Below, piece after piece: positions 32,638-41,378 of a stretch of DNA of 64,000 nt (its first letter is position 1; each line of letters opens with the position of its first letter). Both the position numbers and the translations under genes were made by a program. The stretch is from Halobaculum saliterrae (lineage in GTDB: Archaea > Halobacteriota > Halobacteria > Halobacteriales > Haloferacaceae), in contig NZ_WUUS01000007.1 of NCBI RefSeq assembly GCF_009831625.1, positions 186,001 through 250,000 on the forward strand. The letters are read 5' to 3'. Below the pieces are notes generated by a model, which worked only from the letters and a program-made list of their open reading frames with translations, was not told the origin of the DNA and searched no databases.

Positions 32638-33177
32638 TCACTCCAGCACGGTCTTCTCCTTCGTCACGACCTCCACGTCCGTGATCCGGGTGCTCGGATA
32701 CCCGCCCGTCGCGTCCTTCTCGGCGGCCTTCACCATGTCCCAGACGACGTTCAGGCCGGTCGTGACGCCCTCCAACGCCTCCATCTCGCAGCCCGTCTTC
32801 CCGGTCGTCTCGACGGCGACCTCCAGGTCGATGCGGTCGTCGAACACCGAGAAGTCGGTGTCGACGTTCGTGATCGGGATCTGATGACACATCGGGATCG
32901 TCTCCCAGGTGTGTTTCACCGCCTGCACCGCGCCGACCCGGGCGGTCGCGAGCACGTCGCCCTTCTTCACCCCGTTGCCGCGGACGGCCTCGACGGTCGA
33001 CTCGGTGAGGTGGATCGTGCCGCGCGCCACTGCCCGGCGGGAGGAGTCGGGCTTGTCGCCGACGTTCACCATCTGTACGTCGCCGGCGTCGTCGGTGTGG
33101 GTGAGATCGTCGTCCGCGTCGTGGTCGTCATGGGCGTCGTCCTCGTCGCGGTCGTCATGGGCGTCGTCGTCGCTCAT
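32638..33177 (-). CDS. moaC: Cyclic pyranopterin monophosphate synthase (MoaC)
   Basis: A 179-residue enzyme of molybdenum cofactor synthesis. Family motifs are MVNVGDKPDSSRRAVARGTI, WETIPMCHQIPITNVDTDF, and KTGCEMEALEGVTTGLNVVWDMVKAAEKD with the catalytic Lys/Asp region. It has an extra N-terminal stretch of about 35 Asp/His residues (DDDAHDDRDEDDAHDDHDADDD) not found in bacterial MoaC; it may bind metal ions. It lies one base after the nnr stop codon, so the two genes form an operon. Confidence 0.94.
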   Translation of the reverse strand: MSDDDAHDDRDEDDAHDDHDADDDLTHTDDAGDVQMVNVGDKPDSSRRAVARGTIHLTESTVEAVRGNGVKKGDVLATARVGAVQAVKHTWETIPMCHQIPITNVDTDFSVFDDRIDLEVAVETTGKTGCEMEALEGVTTGLNVVWDMVKAAEKDATGGYPSTRITDVEVVTKEKTVLE

Positions 33178-33178
33178 G

Positions 33179-34624
33179 TCACACCCCTTCGTCGCGGAGG
33201 GCTTGTGGGATCCGGTCCGGGAGATCCGACGCCGCGAGGCCGTCGCCGAACTCGTCGGCGGCCGAGTCGCCGGCGCGACCGTTCGCCCACGCCGCGAGCG
33301 CGGCCGCCCGCAGCGGCGACTGGATCTGCGCGGCGAGCGCGCCCGTCATCCCGGCAAGCACGTCGCCGGTGCCGCCGACGGTCATCCCCGGGTTGCCGGT
33401 CCGCCCGACCCGGGTGTCCGTCCCGTCGCTGATCACGTCGTAGCGGCCCTTCACGAGGAGCGTGTGGCCCATATCCCCCGCGAACTCCGTGACGAGGTCG
33501 GCGCGTTCGCGCCAGTCACGGGCGGTCTCGCCACCCATCTTCCGTAGTTCGCCCTGATGGGGCGTACAGATCAGTTCGGCGTCGGTGTCGACCTCGGGGA
33601 CGACCTGCAGCGCGTCGGCGTCGACGACCGCGCGGCCGTCGTAGCCGGCGAGGAACTCGACGACGGCGTCGAGCGTCGCGTCGTCGCTGCCGAGTCCGGG
33701 ACCGAAGACCACCGTGTCTTGGTCGGCCGCGCGGTCGAGCAGGTCGTCGACGTGCCGCGGGGAGAGGTGGTCGCCGTCGAACGCGCGAACGATGAGGTCG
33801 GGACCGTACCCCTGGATCTCGCGGGCGACGGGCTCGGGGCAGGCGACTCGGACGAGGTCGGCGCCGGCGCGGAGCGCGGCGCGGGCGGCCAGCGCGGGCG
33901 CGCCGGTGTATGGTCCCCCGCCGACGACGAGCACCTCGCCGTTGTCGCCCTTGTGGGAGTCGGCGTCGCGGCCAAGCGCCAGCAGGTCGCCCGGGCCGAC
34001 GAACGTCTCGGCGGCGTCGGGGATGCCGATGTCCGCGACCGTCACGTCGGCGTCGAGACCCGTGAGTCCCGGCTTGTCGTCGTGGAAGGTGACGACGGCG
34101 TCGGCGTCGACGGCCACCCCCGTGGCCTCCCCGGTGTCGGCGTCGACGCCGGACGGCACGTCGACCGAGAGCACCGGCACGTCGGCGGCGTTGAGCCGGC
34201 GTGTGACGGTCGCCTCCGGCTCGCGAAGCGCGCCGGTCACGCCGGTTCCGAGCATCGCATCGACGACGAGGTCCGGGGCGATCTCGCCGAGGTCGAATCC
34301 GCGGGAGTCGGCGACGCTTCGGGTAGGCAGGTCGCTCGCGACGAGCGCGTCCCAGTTCTCGCGGGCGATGTCGGTGCGGATCGTCCCCGGCCGGCCCAGC
34401 AGGAGGGTCTCGACCTCGAACTCGTCGAGGAATCGCGCGGCGACCATCGCGTCGCCGCCGTTGTTCCCGCGGCCGCAGATCAGGTGGACTCGGTCGCCGG
34501 CGTCGACCCGATCGCGGACCGCGCGGGCGACGGCGTTGCCCGACGACTCCATCAGCTGTTTCGTCGAGACGCCGAGCGCCGCGGCGTTGCGGTCGACCAT
34601 CGCCATCCGCTCGGAGGAGATCAT
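33179..34624 (-). CDS. nnr: Bifunctional NAD(P)H-hydrate epimerase / dehydratase
   Basis: A 481-residue repair enzyme for hydrated NAD(P)H. The N-terminal YjeF domain (about residues 1-210) epimerises NAD(P)HX and contains HLICGRGNNGGDAMVAARFL and VLSVDVPSGVDADTGE. The C-terminal kinase-like domain dehydrates it and contains GEVLVVGGGPYTGAPALAARAALRAGADLV, VFGPGLGSDD and NPGMTVGGTGDVLAGMTGAL with the catalytic Asp. Both halves are complete. The start is the ATG at 34622-34624. It is followed by moaC with one base between. Confidence 0.94.
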   Translation of the reverse strand: MISSERMAMVDRNAAALGVSTKQLMESSGNAVARAVRDRVDAGDRVHLICGRGNNGGDAMVAARFLDEFEVETLLLGRPGTIRTDIARENWDALVASDLPTRSVADSRGFDLGEIAPDLVVDAMLGTGVTGALREPEATVTRRLNAADVPVLSVDVPSGVDADTGEATGVAVDADAVVTFHDDKPGLTGLDADVTVADIGIPDAAETFVGPGDLLALGRDADSHKGDNGEVLVVGGGPYTGAPALAARAALRAGADLVRVACPEPVAREIQGYGPDLIVRAFDGDHLSPRHVDDLLDRAADQDTVVFGPGLGSDDATLDAVVEFLAGYDGRAVVDADALQVVPEVDTDAELICTPHQGELRKMGGETARDWRERADLVTEFAGDMGHTLLVKGRYDVISDGTDTRVGRTGNPGMTVGGTGDVLAGMTGALAAQIQSPLRAAALAAWANGRAGDSAADEFGDGLAASDLPDRIPQALRDEGV

Positions 34625-34777
34625 GTGTCGGCTCGGCGTTCGACGGGCAGGGGGTAAAGCGCGGGGGTGAGATCACCGACAGGGAGTCCGCTCCGGGCGC
34701 TCCGGGCGTTCGAACGGCCGTACCCGGGGGGATACGTGTCGCGGATCGATCGGCGACGGCACGCTCCGCCGGGCTGC

Positions 34778-35002
34778 TCACTGATCGAGCAGGTGGTCGG
34801 CCTTGTACAGCAACACGGGGAGAAAGATCATCGCCAACGTGAGCAGCGCGAGTTCGAGCAGGAACTCGTTGTACCGGTTCGCGTCGAGGAGGATCTGCGT
34901 CTCCCCGTGGGCCCACATCGTCCCGAACAGCCCCCACAGTATCGTCAGAGAGGCGATCGCGGCGGTGAGAACCCCGGCCGCGACGAGTCGCGTGAGATCC
35001 AT
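34778..35002 (-). CDS. Small two-helix membrane protein
   Basis: A 74-residue protein with two membrane helices: residues about 5-28 (RLVAAGVLTAAIASLTILWGL) and 47-66 (FLLELALLTLAMIFLPVLLY), joined by a short polar loop (HGETQILLDANRYN). No family was recognised. It lies 153 bases upstream of nnr on the same strand. The 270 bases above it, up to the acyl-CoA dehydrogenase at 35273, contain no gene or clear signal. Confidence 0.65.
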   Translation of the reverse strand: MDLTRLVAAGVLTAAIASLTILWGLFGTMWAHGETQILLDANRYNEFLLELALLTLAMIFLPVLLYKADHLLDQ

Positions 35003-35272
35003 CGATTCAGGCGACGCCTCCCCCGGATGTGCGACGGACGGCGTCGTGGGCGAGTCGGATCCGTCGGAGTGTACGCATGGGTATCGACTGAGACGTTACT
35101 CACGAGTGCCATTGTTATGATGGCTGTACGAACGGTTCATCGCCTCCTGACCCGCCGCAGAAGGGCCGCCCGCCGGCGTTCGCAGAACCCGCCGGTGGGC
35201 TCGGGATCGATCGACGATCCGTCCCGATCCGCTCGATCGGAACCTCGAAGCACTCGGTTCGACCGGCGGACT

Positions 35273-36433
35273 CTACTGCGACTGCCGGTACACGAGGTTG
35301 CGCTGCACCTCGCTTGCGCCCTCGTAGATCACGGGGATACGCACGTCGCGGTAGACCCGGGCGATGCGGCGCTCTGTGAGGATCGAGCGACCGCCGTGGA
35401 GCTGCATCCCGCGCTCGGCGCAGTCGACGGCCGTCTCCGTCGACTTGAGCTTCGCCATCGCGGCCCACAGCCCGGCGTTCTCGCCCTCGTGGAGCTTCTC
35501 GGCGGCGCGCCAGTTGAGCGAGCGCGCGGCCTCGAACTCGGTGCGCATGTCGGCCAGGTCGTGCTGGACCGACTGGAACTCCGAGATGTTCCGGCTGAAC
35601 GCCTCACGGTTGTGGACGAAGTCCCACGCCTCCTCGATGGCCGCCGCGGCGAGGCCGATGCCGTGGCCCCCGACGACGACGCGGCCGTGGTTGAAGAAGT
35701 CCGCGAGCATGTAGAAGCCGCCGCCCTCGGCGCCGATCAGGTTCTCCTCGGGAACGAAGCAGTCCTCCATGACGATGTGTCCCTGCTTGGACGCGCGCAT
35801 CCCCATCTTCTCGGGGATGTGCTCGGCCTCGTAGCCGTCGCGGTCCGTCTCGACGATGAACAGCGAGTAGTTGCCGTAGCGGTCGTCGGAGTCGCCGGTC
35901 TTCGCGTAGACGGTGAGCCAGTCGCCCTCGACGGCGTTGCCGACCCAGTACTTCTCGCCGGTGATCTCGTAGCCGCCGTCGACCTTCTCGGCCTTCGTCG
36001 TCATTCCCGCGAGGTCCGAGCCGGTCTGCGGCTCCGACACGGCGAGCCCGGAGATCTGGTCGCCCTCGGCGACGGGGCGGACGTACTCCTCGCACTGCTC
36101 GTCGGTGCCGTAGTCGTAGACGAGCTCGTTGCCGAACGACGCGAGCATCATCGTCAGCCCGATGCCGGCGTCCGCGCGGTAGAACTCCTCGGCCATCGCG
36201 AGCATCTGGTAGATGTCGAGCCCGCGGCCGCCGTACTCCTCGGGAATGTCCTGCCCGACCAACCCCGCCTCCTGGCCGGCCTCGAGCACCTCCCACGGGT
36301 AGTCGTCGGCCTCGAAGTGCTCCTCCGCGACCGGCGCGATGTGTTCCTCCGCGAACTCGCGAGCCTCCCGCTTCACGTCACGCGCGTGTTCCGGAACCAG
36401 CGACTCGTCCAGCAGACCGAGGTCCGTGTTCAT
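35273..36433 (-). CDS. Acyl-CoA dehydrogenase (second copy in window)
   Basis: A 386-residue acyl-CoA dehydrogenase with the usual three domains: N-terminal helices (EFAEEHIAPVAEEHFEADDYPWEVLEAGQ), middle beta domain with GLAVSEPQTGSDLAGM and YWVGNAVEGDWLTVYAKTG, and C-terminal helices with VVVGGHGIGLAAAAIEEAWDF, GMQLHGGRSILTERRIARVYRD and IYEGASEVQRNLVYRQ. It is clearly a different subfamily from the one at 4269 and has no inserted loop. The start is taken as the ATG at 36431-36433. Substrate chain length unknown. Confidence 0.93.
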   Translation of the reverse strand: MNTDLGLLDESLVPEHARDVKREAREFAEEHIAPVAEEHFEADDYPWEVLEAGQEAGLVGQDIPEEYGGRGLDIYQMLAMAEEFYRADAGIGLTMMLASFGNELVYDYGTDEQCEEYVRPVAEGDQISGLAVSEPQTGSDLAGMTTKAEKVDGGYEITGEKYWVGNAVEGDWLTVYAKTGDSDDRYGNYSLFIVETDRDGYEAEHIPEKMGMRASKQGHIVMEDCFVPEENLIGAEGGGFYMLADFFNHGRVVVGGHGIGLAAAAIEEAWDFVHNREAFSRNISEFQSVQHDLADMRTEFEAARSLNWRAAEKLHEGENAGLWAAMAKLKSTETAVDCAERGMQLHGGRSILTERRIARVYRDVRIPVIYEGASEVQRNLVYRQSQ

Positions 36434-36508
36434 GTGTGTTACACGGGAACGCCCGAACATAACGTCGGTGGAACTTCCGACCCGAGGTTCCGCGTTTACC
36501 GGACGGGA

Positions 36509-38485
36509 TCACTCCTCGTCGTCGGGGACCTCGTCCGTCCCCTCCGCCGTGTCGACAGCGTCGGGATCGCCGGAACCGTCGGCACCGTTGGGGCCCCCGG
36601 TGCCGTCCCCACCGTCCGCATCGTCCTCGCTGTCCGTGCTGTCCGCGCTGTCCGCACCGTCCCCGGCGCCTTCGGATCGGGCCGTCCTCCTCTCGGGGTC
36701 GGCGATCTCGCCGGCGTCGTCCGGATCGGCCGCTCCGCGGTCGGCGTCGCGGGCGCGTTCGAGTCGGTCCCGCACGGCCGGTCGCTCGACGGTGCCGGAC
36801 ACGGTCCGGGGAAGCGCCTCGGCGAACGCGATCGTGCGCGGGATCTTGAACCCCGCCAGGCGTTCGCGGCAGAACGACTCGATGGCCGCGGCCGTCGGGC
36901 GGTCCTCGGCCGTCGCGGCCTGCTCGGCGGGGACGACGAGCGCGGCGACGCGCTCGCCCCACTCCTCGTCCGGCAGGCCCGCGACCGCGACGTCCTCGAC
37001 GCCGGGATGCTCGCGGATCGCCGCCGCTACCTCGCCGGGATCGACGTTCTCGCCGCCGGAGATGATCCGGTCGTCGACGCGGTTGAGGACGTACACGTAG
37101 CCGTCCTCGTCGCGGTAGCCCACGTCGCCCGTCCGGAGCGCGCCGTCCTCGGTCACCGCCGCGTCGGTCGCGTCCGCGTCGCCGTAGTACTCCGCGGCGA
37201 TCGACGGCCCGGAGACCACGAGTTCTCCCGTCTCGCCCGCCGGAAGCCTCGCCCCGTTCTCGTCGCGGACGGTCACGTCGGCCCACAGCAACGGTCGTCC
37301 CACGGTGCCGAGCCGGTCGAACGCCTCCCGGGGGCGCGCGGTCGCGATCTGGGAGGCGGCCTCGGTCATCCCCCACGTCGGGTGGACCGGAACCGAGAAG
37401 TCGCGACAGCGCTCGATCAGCGCGTCGGACGCGGGCGCCCCGCCGAGCAGGACCGCCCGCAGCGAGTCGGGGAGGGTGCCGCGCGCGTCGAGCATCCGCG
37501 AGAGCATCGTCGGGACGAGCGAGACGCCGGTCACGTCGTAGCGTCGGATGTCGTCGACGGCGGCGCCGGCGTCGAACGTCTCACGGAGGACGACGCTCGT
37601 GCCGTACAGCGTCGCCCGGTACAGCGGCATGATCCCGCCGGTGTGGTGCAGCGACAGCGTCGCGAGATAGCGGTCGTCGGGGAGCACGCCCAGTCGGAAC
37701 GCCGAGGCGGTCGCCGACGCCAGCACGTTCCCCATCGACAGCGGAACGAGCTTCGGCTTCCCGGTCGATCCGGACGTGAACAGCATGACGAGAGCGTCGC
37801 CGCGACCCCACCGAACCGATGGCACGTCCCCCTCGGGTGCGGCGTCGATGTCGACCACGCGGTCGTCGTCGGGGTCGTCGACGGAGACGACCGGGACCGT
37901 CGACGCGGTCGCCTCCTCGCCCGGCGCGTCCGCACGGACCTCCCCGGGCACGTCGGTCACGGTCCCCGTGTCCGCCCCGTCGCCGTCCTCGCCGGGGATG
38001 TCGGCGTCGACGTCGGCGGGCTCGAAGCCGGCGACGGACCGCCAGCCCGTCGGCGTCGTGGCGTCGTCGTCATCCCCGCCGGCGCCCTCGTCGGGGTCGC
38101 CCCCGTCGGCGTCGCTCCCGTCGGTCCCGCCGCCGAGGGCCGCCGCGACGGCGACGGCCTCGGTGTCGTCCCCGCAGACGAGCGCCGTCGCGTCGGCGGC
38201 GGCGAGTTGGGGTTCGAGTTCCGCGGCGGTGAGTCGGTCCGAACAGGGGACGAGCCGCACGCCCAGCCGCATCGCGGCGTGGACGAGGGCCACGTACTCC
38301 GTCCGGTTGCCGAGGACGACCGCGAGGTGGTCTCCCGGTTCGATTCCCAGCCCGGCCAGTCGGGCCGACAGCGCCTCCACGTGGGCGTCGAGATCCGCGT
38401 ACGTCAGCGACTCCCCCGAGGCCGCCAGCACGAGCGCTTCCGCGTCCGGGGTGGCGGCGACTCGGTGGGAGAGCCAATCGCGCAT
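36509..38485 (-). CDS. menE: MenE-like acyl-CoA ligase with acidic insertions
   Basis: A 658-residue ANL-superfamily enzyme, most like o-succinylbenzoate-CoA ligase of menaquinone synthesis. It has the AMP-binding loop FTSGSTGKPKLVP (about residues 236-248), HPTWGMTEAASQ, and TGDVGYRDEDGYVYVLNRVDDRIISGGENV. Two features are unusual. An acidic low-complexity insertion of about 105 residues (118-225) lies before the AMP loop, and an acidic tail of about 80 residues follows the C-terminal domain; MenE is normally about 480 residues. In the A10 motif (LPRTVSGTVER) Thr replaces the catalytic Lys normally seen as GK. No other men genes are adjacent, so substrate is uncertain. Confidence 0.78.
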   Translation of the reverse strand: MRDWLSHRVAATPDAEALVLAASGESLTYADLDAHVEALSARLAGLGIEPGDHLAVVLGNRTEYVALVHAAMRLGVRLVPCSDRLTAAELEPQLAAADATALVCGDDTEAVAVAAALGGGTDGSDADGGDPDEGAGGDDDDATTPTGWRSVAGFEPADVDADIPGEDGDGADTGTVTDVPGEVRADAPGEEATASTVPVVSVDDPDDDRVVDIDAAPEGDVPSVRWGRGDALVMLFTSGSTGKPKLVPLSMGNVLASATASAFRLGVLPDDRYLATLSLHHTGGIMPLYRATLYGTSVVLRETFDAGAAVDDIRRYDVTGVSLVPTMLSRMLDARGTLPDSLRAVLLGGAPASDALIERCRDFSVPVHPTWGMTEAASQIATARPREAFDRLGTVGRPLLWADVTVRDENGARLPAGETGELVVSGPSIAAEYYGDADATDAAVTEDGALRTGDVGYRDEDGYVYVLNRVDDRIISGGENVDPGEVAAAIREHPGVEDVAVAGLPDEEWGERVAALVVPAEQAATAEDRPTAAAIESFCRERLAGFKIPRTIAFAEALPRTVSGTVERPAVRDRLERARDADRGAADPDDAGEIADPERRTARSEGAGDGADSADSTDSEDDADGGDGTGGPNGADGSGDPDAVDTAEGTDEVPDDEE

Positions 38486-38599
38486 GGAGTCGGGATGACC
38501 CCGGTCCCACTACGCTCTTTCCATCGCCGCGGGGACCGGACGGCGATGGCTGGCGTCACCCGCGAACGTGACGCCGGGACGAGCCGGTTCGGAGCCGGC

Positions 38600-40840
38600 T
38601 CAGTCGAACAGGACCGCCGCCAGCGAGTCCGCCCCGCCGTCCTCGCCGCGACCGCGGCCGTTCCCGTTGCCGTTCCCGTTCCCGTTGCCGTTCCCGTTCC
38701 CGTTGCCGTTCCCCTTCTCGTTGCTTCCGCCCGCACCCTTGCCGTTTCCGCGTCCGCGCTCGCTGCCGAGGAGCGGCGGGGTCACCTCCACGTCGGTCGT
38801 GACGGGGAGATCCGGGCGCCCGGCGTTGGCCGAGGCGTCGTCGACGGCGCCGTCGGCCAGCGCCAGATCGGCGCCGAGGGCGTCGAGCAGGTCGTTCACG
38901 CGCTCGCGGTCGGCCGCGCGCCCGGCGAGCACGACGACCGCGCCGCCGCCGCGGGCGTAGCGACGCAGCGCCGCCAGCTCCGCGTCGTCGTAGTCCTGGG
39001 TCGGCGCGGAAACGACGACCGCGCGTCCGCGGGTCAGCTTCCGCATCGACGCGAGGTCGTTGTACTGCGTGAACCCCGTGTCGAGTCCCTCCAGGTATCG
39101 CTGGAAGTAGGCGGCGTCCTCGGCGCTGACCGACTCCTCGGCGGCGAACTGCCCGTGGCCGCCGTCGATCAGCACCTCGCCGGCGCGCGCGGTGAGGTCG
39201 TCCACGACGCCCGCGGTGAACTGGTAGGCGTCGTACGCCACCGGGTCGTCGACCGGCGCGTCGGGGCCGTCGTAGTCCTCCGCGATCGTCTGGGCGCCCA
39301 CGAGCGCGACGCTCGCGCCCTCGTCGACGGCCGAAAGCGGCGCGCCCGGCATCGAGGCGGACTCGCCCGCACGGGCGACGATCTCGGCCCCCTCGCCGGC
39401 CTCGACGGGCGCCGCACGCGGGAACAGCACGCGCTCGACGCGAGAGGGACGGGTCGACGTGGACGCGCGCACGTCGCTGGACTCCCACACGCCGAGACCG
39501 CGCTTGCGGGCCTTCCGCTCGACCTCGATGAACTCGTCGTGGCGCGTGAGTCCCGAGTCGTACACCCGAGCGTACCCGCGCTCGAGGACGCGCCGGTTGA
39601 ACAGGTCAGCGCGCGACCCGTCGCCGTCGGCGTCGTACCGGACGTAACACAGGAGCCGCCCGAACCCGCCACGAACGCCCTCCTCCGGGTCGAACGAGAG
39701 GTCGACCGTCGCGTCCGAGAGTTCGCCGACGGCCCACTCGGCGGACTCGCGGCCCCCCTCGAGGAGGGAGTCGTAGGAGTCGATCCCCTCCCACTCCTCC
39801 GCGAGTTCGGGGCTCTCCTCCGGGGTGGTCTCGGTCGGGTCGTACGTCTCGGGCGTGTCGAAGCCGAGCAGGCGGACCGTGTCGAAGTAGTCGGGCGCGT
39901 TCTCGCGGGGGATCCGAACGTCGACGGTGTCGCCGTCGGTCACGCTCACGACCTCAGCCGTGTACGTCCGGGAGGGGTCGACCTCGAAGCCGAGCCCCTG
40001 CCGGTCGGCGAACAGGTCGGCGTAGTCGTCGTCGAACCGGGTCGTCGTCGGGACGAACCCGATGCCGTCGTTGTTCTCCTCGTCGAGAACCTGGTCGTCG
40101 TTGAACCGGAACGCCAGTTCGAGCGCCTCCGCGATCTCGTTGAGGTTGTCCGTCGCGTCGAAGTTCCGGAAGTCCGACTGGTCGAACAGGAGCAGCCCGC
40201 CGCCGTCGGCGACGAACGCCGCGATCGCGTCGCGCTCGGCCGCGGTGAACCCCTCGCTGGGCGAGGTGACGACCGCGGCGTCGGCGTCCGAGAGCGCGGC
40301 GACGAGGTCGCCGTCGGTGCCCGTCGCCTCGAACGCGTAGCCGTTGGTCTCGGCGTACTCGATGAACGCGGCGTGGGCGTCGGCGTCGTAGAACTGCCCG
40401 TGCGTCTCGTCGAACGCGACCGTGCCCGACCCGGCGACGCGGTCGAGCGCGTTCAGGACGACCTCCTCGTTTCCGAACAGGAAGTCCGTGCCGTTCTGGA
40501 CGATCGGCGCGCCGAAGGCGACGACGCCGTCGTCGACGCCCACCAGCGGGATCGGTCGGTCATCCGGGTACTCGACGGCGTCGCCGTTGCCGTCCTCGTC
40601 GGCGTTCGTCGCCGTCGGCTCCGCGCGCACCGCGACGAAGTCGGCGTCGGCGGCCGCCGGCTCGCCGTCGGCGCCGAGGAGGCTCGCCGTCGAGTCGAAG
40701 AGGAGTTCGTCCACCCGATCGCTGTCCGTCGACTCCGCTCGTGCGCCGGTCGTGCCGAGGGCGAGCGCCCCAGCGCTCGCGCCGACGCCGGCCAGGAAAG
40801 ATCGTCGTCGCACGGGTGCATCCCACGACACTCGAACCAT
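38600..40840 (-). CDS. Tat-exported thermonuclease-like protein with duplicated flanking domains
   Basis: A 746-residue secreted protein. The start has a twin-arginine signal (VRRRSFLAGVGASAGALALG). A staphylococcal nuclease (SNase) domain lies at about residues 291-460: RTYTAEVVSVTDGDTVDVRIP, then VRLLGFDTPET with Arg323, Asp328 and Glu331, and GFGRLLCYV with Arg395, so the catalytic residues are present. Two related DUF4350-like domains flank it, one at about 138-222 (AFDETHGQF...GGGLLLFD) and one at about 560-660 (VLIDGGHGQF...GGGAVVVLAG). The C-terminus is a Gly-Asn repeat. It probably degrades DNA outside the cell; the flanking domains may bind sugar or nucleotide. Confidence 0.85.
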   Translation of the reverse strand: MVRVSWDAPVRRRSFLAGVGASAGALALGTTGARAESTDSDRVDELLFDSTASLLGADGEPAAADADFVAVRAEPTATNADEDGNGDAVEYPDDRPIPLVGVDDGVVAFGAPIVQNGTDFLFGNEEVVLNALDRVAGSGTVAFDETHGQFYDADAHAAFIEYAETNGYAFEATGTDGDLVAALSDADAAVVTSPSEGFTAAERDAIAAFVADGGGLLLFDQSDFRNFDATDNLNEIAEALELAFRFNDDQVLDEENNDGIGFVPTTTRFDDDYADLFADRQGLGFEVDPSRTYTAEVVSVTDGDTVDVRIPRENAPDYFDTVRLLGFDTPETYDPTETTPEESPELAEEWEGIDSYDSLLEGGRESAEWAVGELSDATVDLSFDPEEGVRGGFGRLLCYVRYDADGDGSRADLFNRRVLERGYARVYDSGLTRHDEFIEVERKARKRGLGVWESSDVRASTSTRPSRVERVLFPRAAPVEAGEGAEIVARAGESASMPGAPLSAVDEGASVALVGAQTIAEDYDGPDAPVDDPVAYDAYQFTAGVVDDLTARAGEVLIDGGHGQFAAEESVSAEDAAYFQRYLEGLDTGFTQYNDLASMRKLTRGRAVVVSAPTQDYDDAELAALRRYARGGGAVVVLAGRAADRERVNDLLDALGADLALADGAVDDASANAGRPDLPVTTDVEVTPPLLGSERGRGNGKGAGGSNEKGNGNGNGNGNGNGNGNGNGRGRGEDGGADSLAAVLFD
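38658..38711. repeat. Hexanucleotide tandem repeat encoding a Gly-Asn tract
   Basis: Nine copies of CCGTTC or CCGTTG in a row, in an 18-base higher-order pattern (C, G, C at the last base of successive units) repeated three times. On the coding strand it gives alternating Gly and Asn near the end of the SNase protein. Such repeats vary in length by slippage. Confidence 0.85.
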
Positions 40841-40909
40841 AATTCTATCGGGAGAATGGAACAAATTACTCCGGAGCGTTACTGTGACAACCGTCCACGT
40901 GGAGGTCGC

Positions 40910-41296
40910 TCAGTGCTCGACGAACTCCACGAGCACGCCGCCGGTGTCCCGCGGGTGCAGGAAGGCGACCTCGTGTCCCCACGCCCCCGGCCGCGGCTCC
41001 TCGTCGATCAGCTCGACCCCGAGGTCGCGAGCGCGGTCGAGCGCGCCCGCGATGTCGTCGGTCGCGAACGCCAGGTGATGGATCCCCGACCCGTTGCGGT
41101 CGAGGTAGCCGGCGATGGTCCCCTCGTCGCCGAGGGGTTCGAGGAGCTCGAGGTACGAGTCGCCCAGTTCGAGGAAGACGACCGCCATCCCGTCGAACTC
41201 CTCCTCGTGGGCGATCTCGCAGTCGAGGAGGTCCGCGTACAGCGCGGCGAGTTCGGCCGCGTCGTCGGTCGCGATCCCGGCGTGATCGAGGTGCAT
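40910..41296 (-). CDS. mce: Methylmalonyl-CoA epimerase
   Basis: A 128-residue glyoxalase-fold enzyme that converts (S)- to (R)-methylmalonyl-CoA. Metal ligands lie in HLDHAGIATDD, FLELGDSYLELLEPLGD, GIHHLAFATDDI and VLVEFVEH. It belongs with the mutase gene just upstream on the same strand (gap 82 bases), giving the two last steps of propionyl-CoA conversion to succinyl-CoA. Length matches the family. Confidence 0.95.
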   Translation of the reverse strand: MHLDHAGIATDDAAELAALYADLLDCEIAHEEEFDGMAVVFLELGDSYLELLEPLGDEGTIAGYLDRNGSGIHHLAFATDDIAGALDRARDLGVELIDEEPRPGAWGHEVAFLHPRDTGGVLVEFVEH

Positions 41297-41378
41297 ACGC
41301 GGCGGGTACAGTGCCGGGAGAATAAATCCGCCCGAACCCGGGTCGACAGCGGACGGGTCTCGGTTTCGGGTCCCGGGG

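Noticed and set aside
38050-38160. Possible separate gene or recombination joint in the acidic stretch of MenE
   Set aside because: The frame is continuous, both flanks belong to one ANL enzyme, and acidic low-complexity insertions are common in haloarchaeal proteins.
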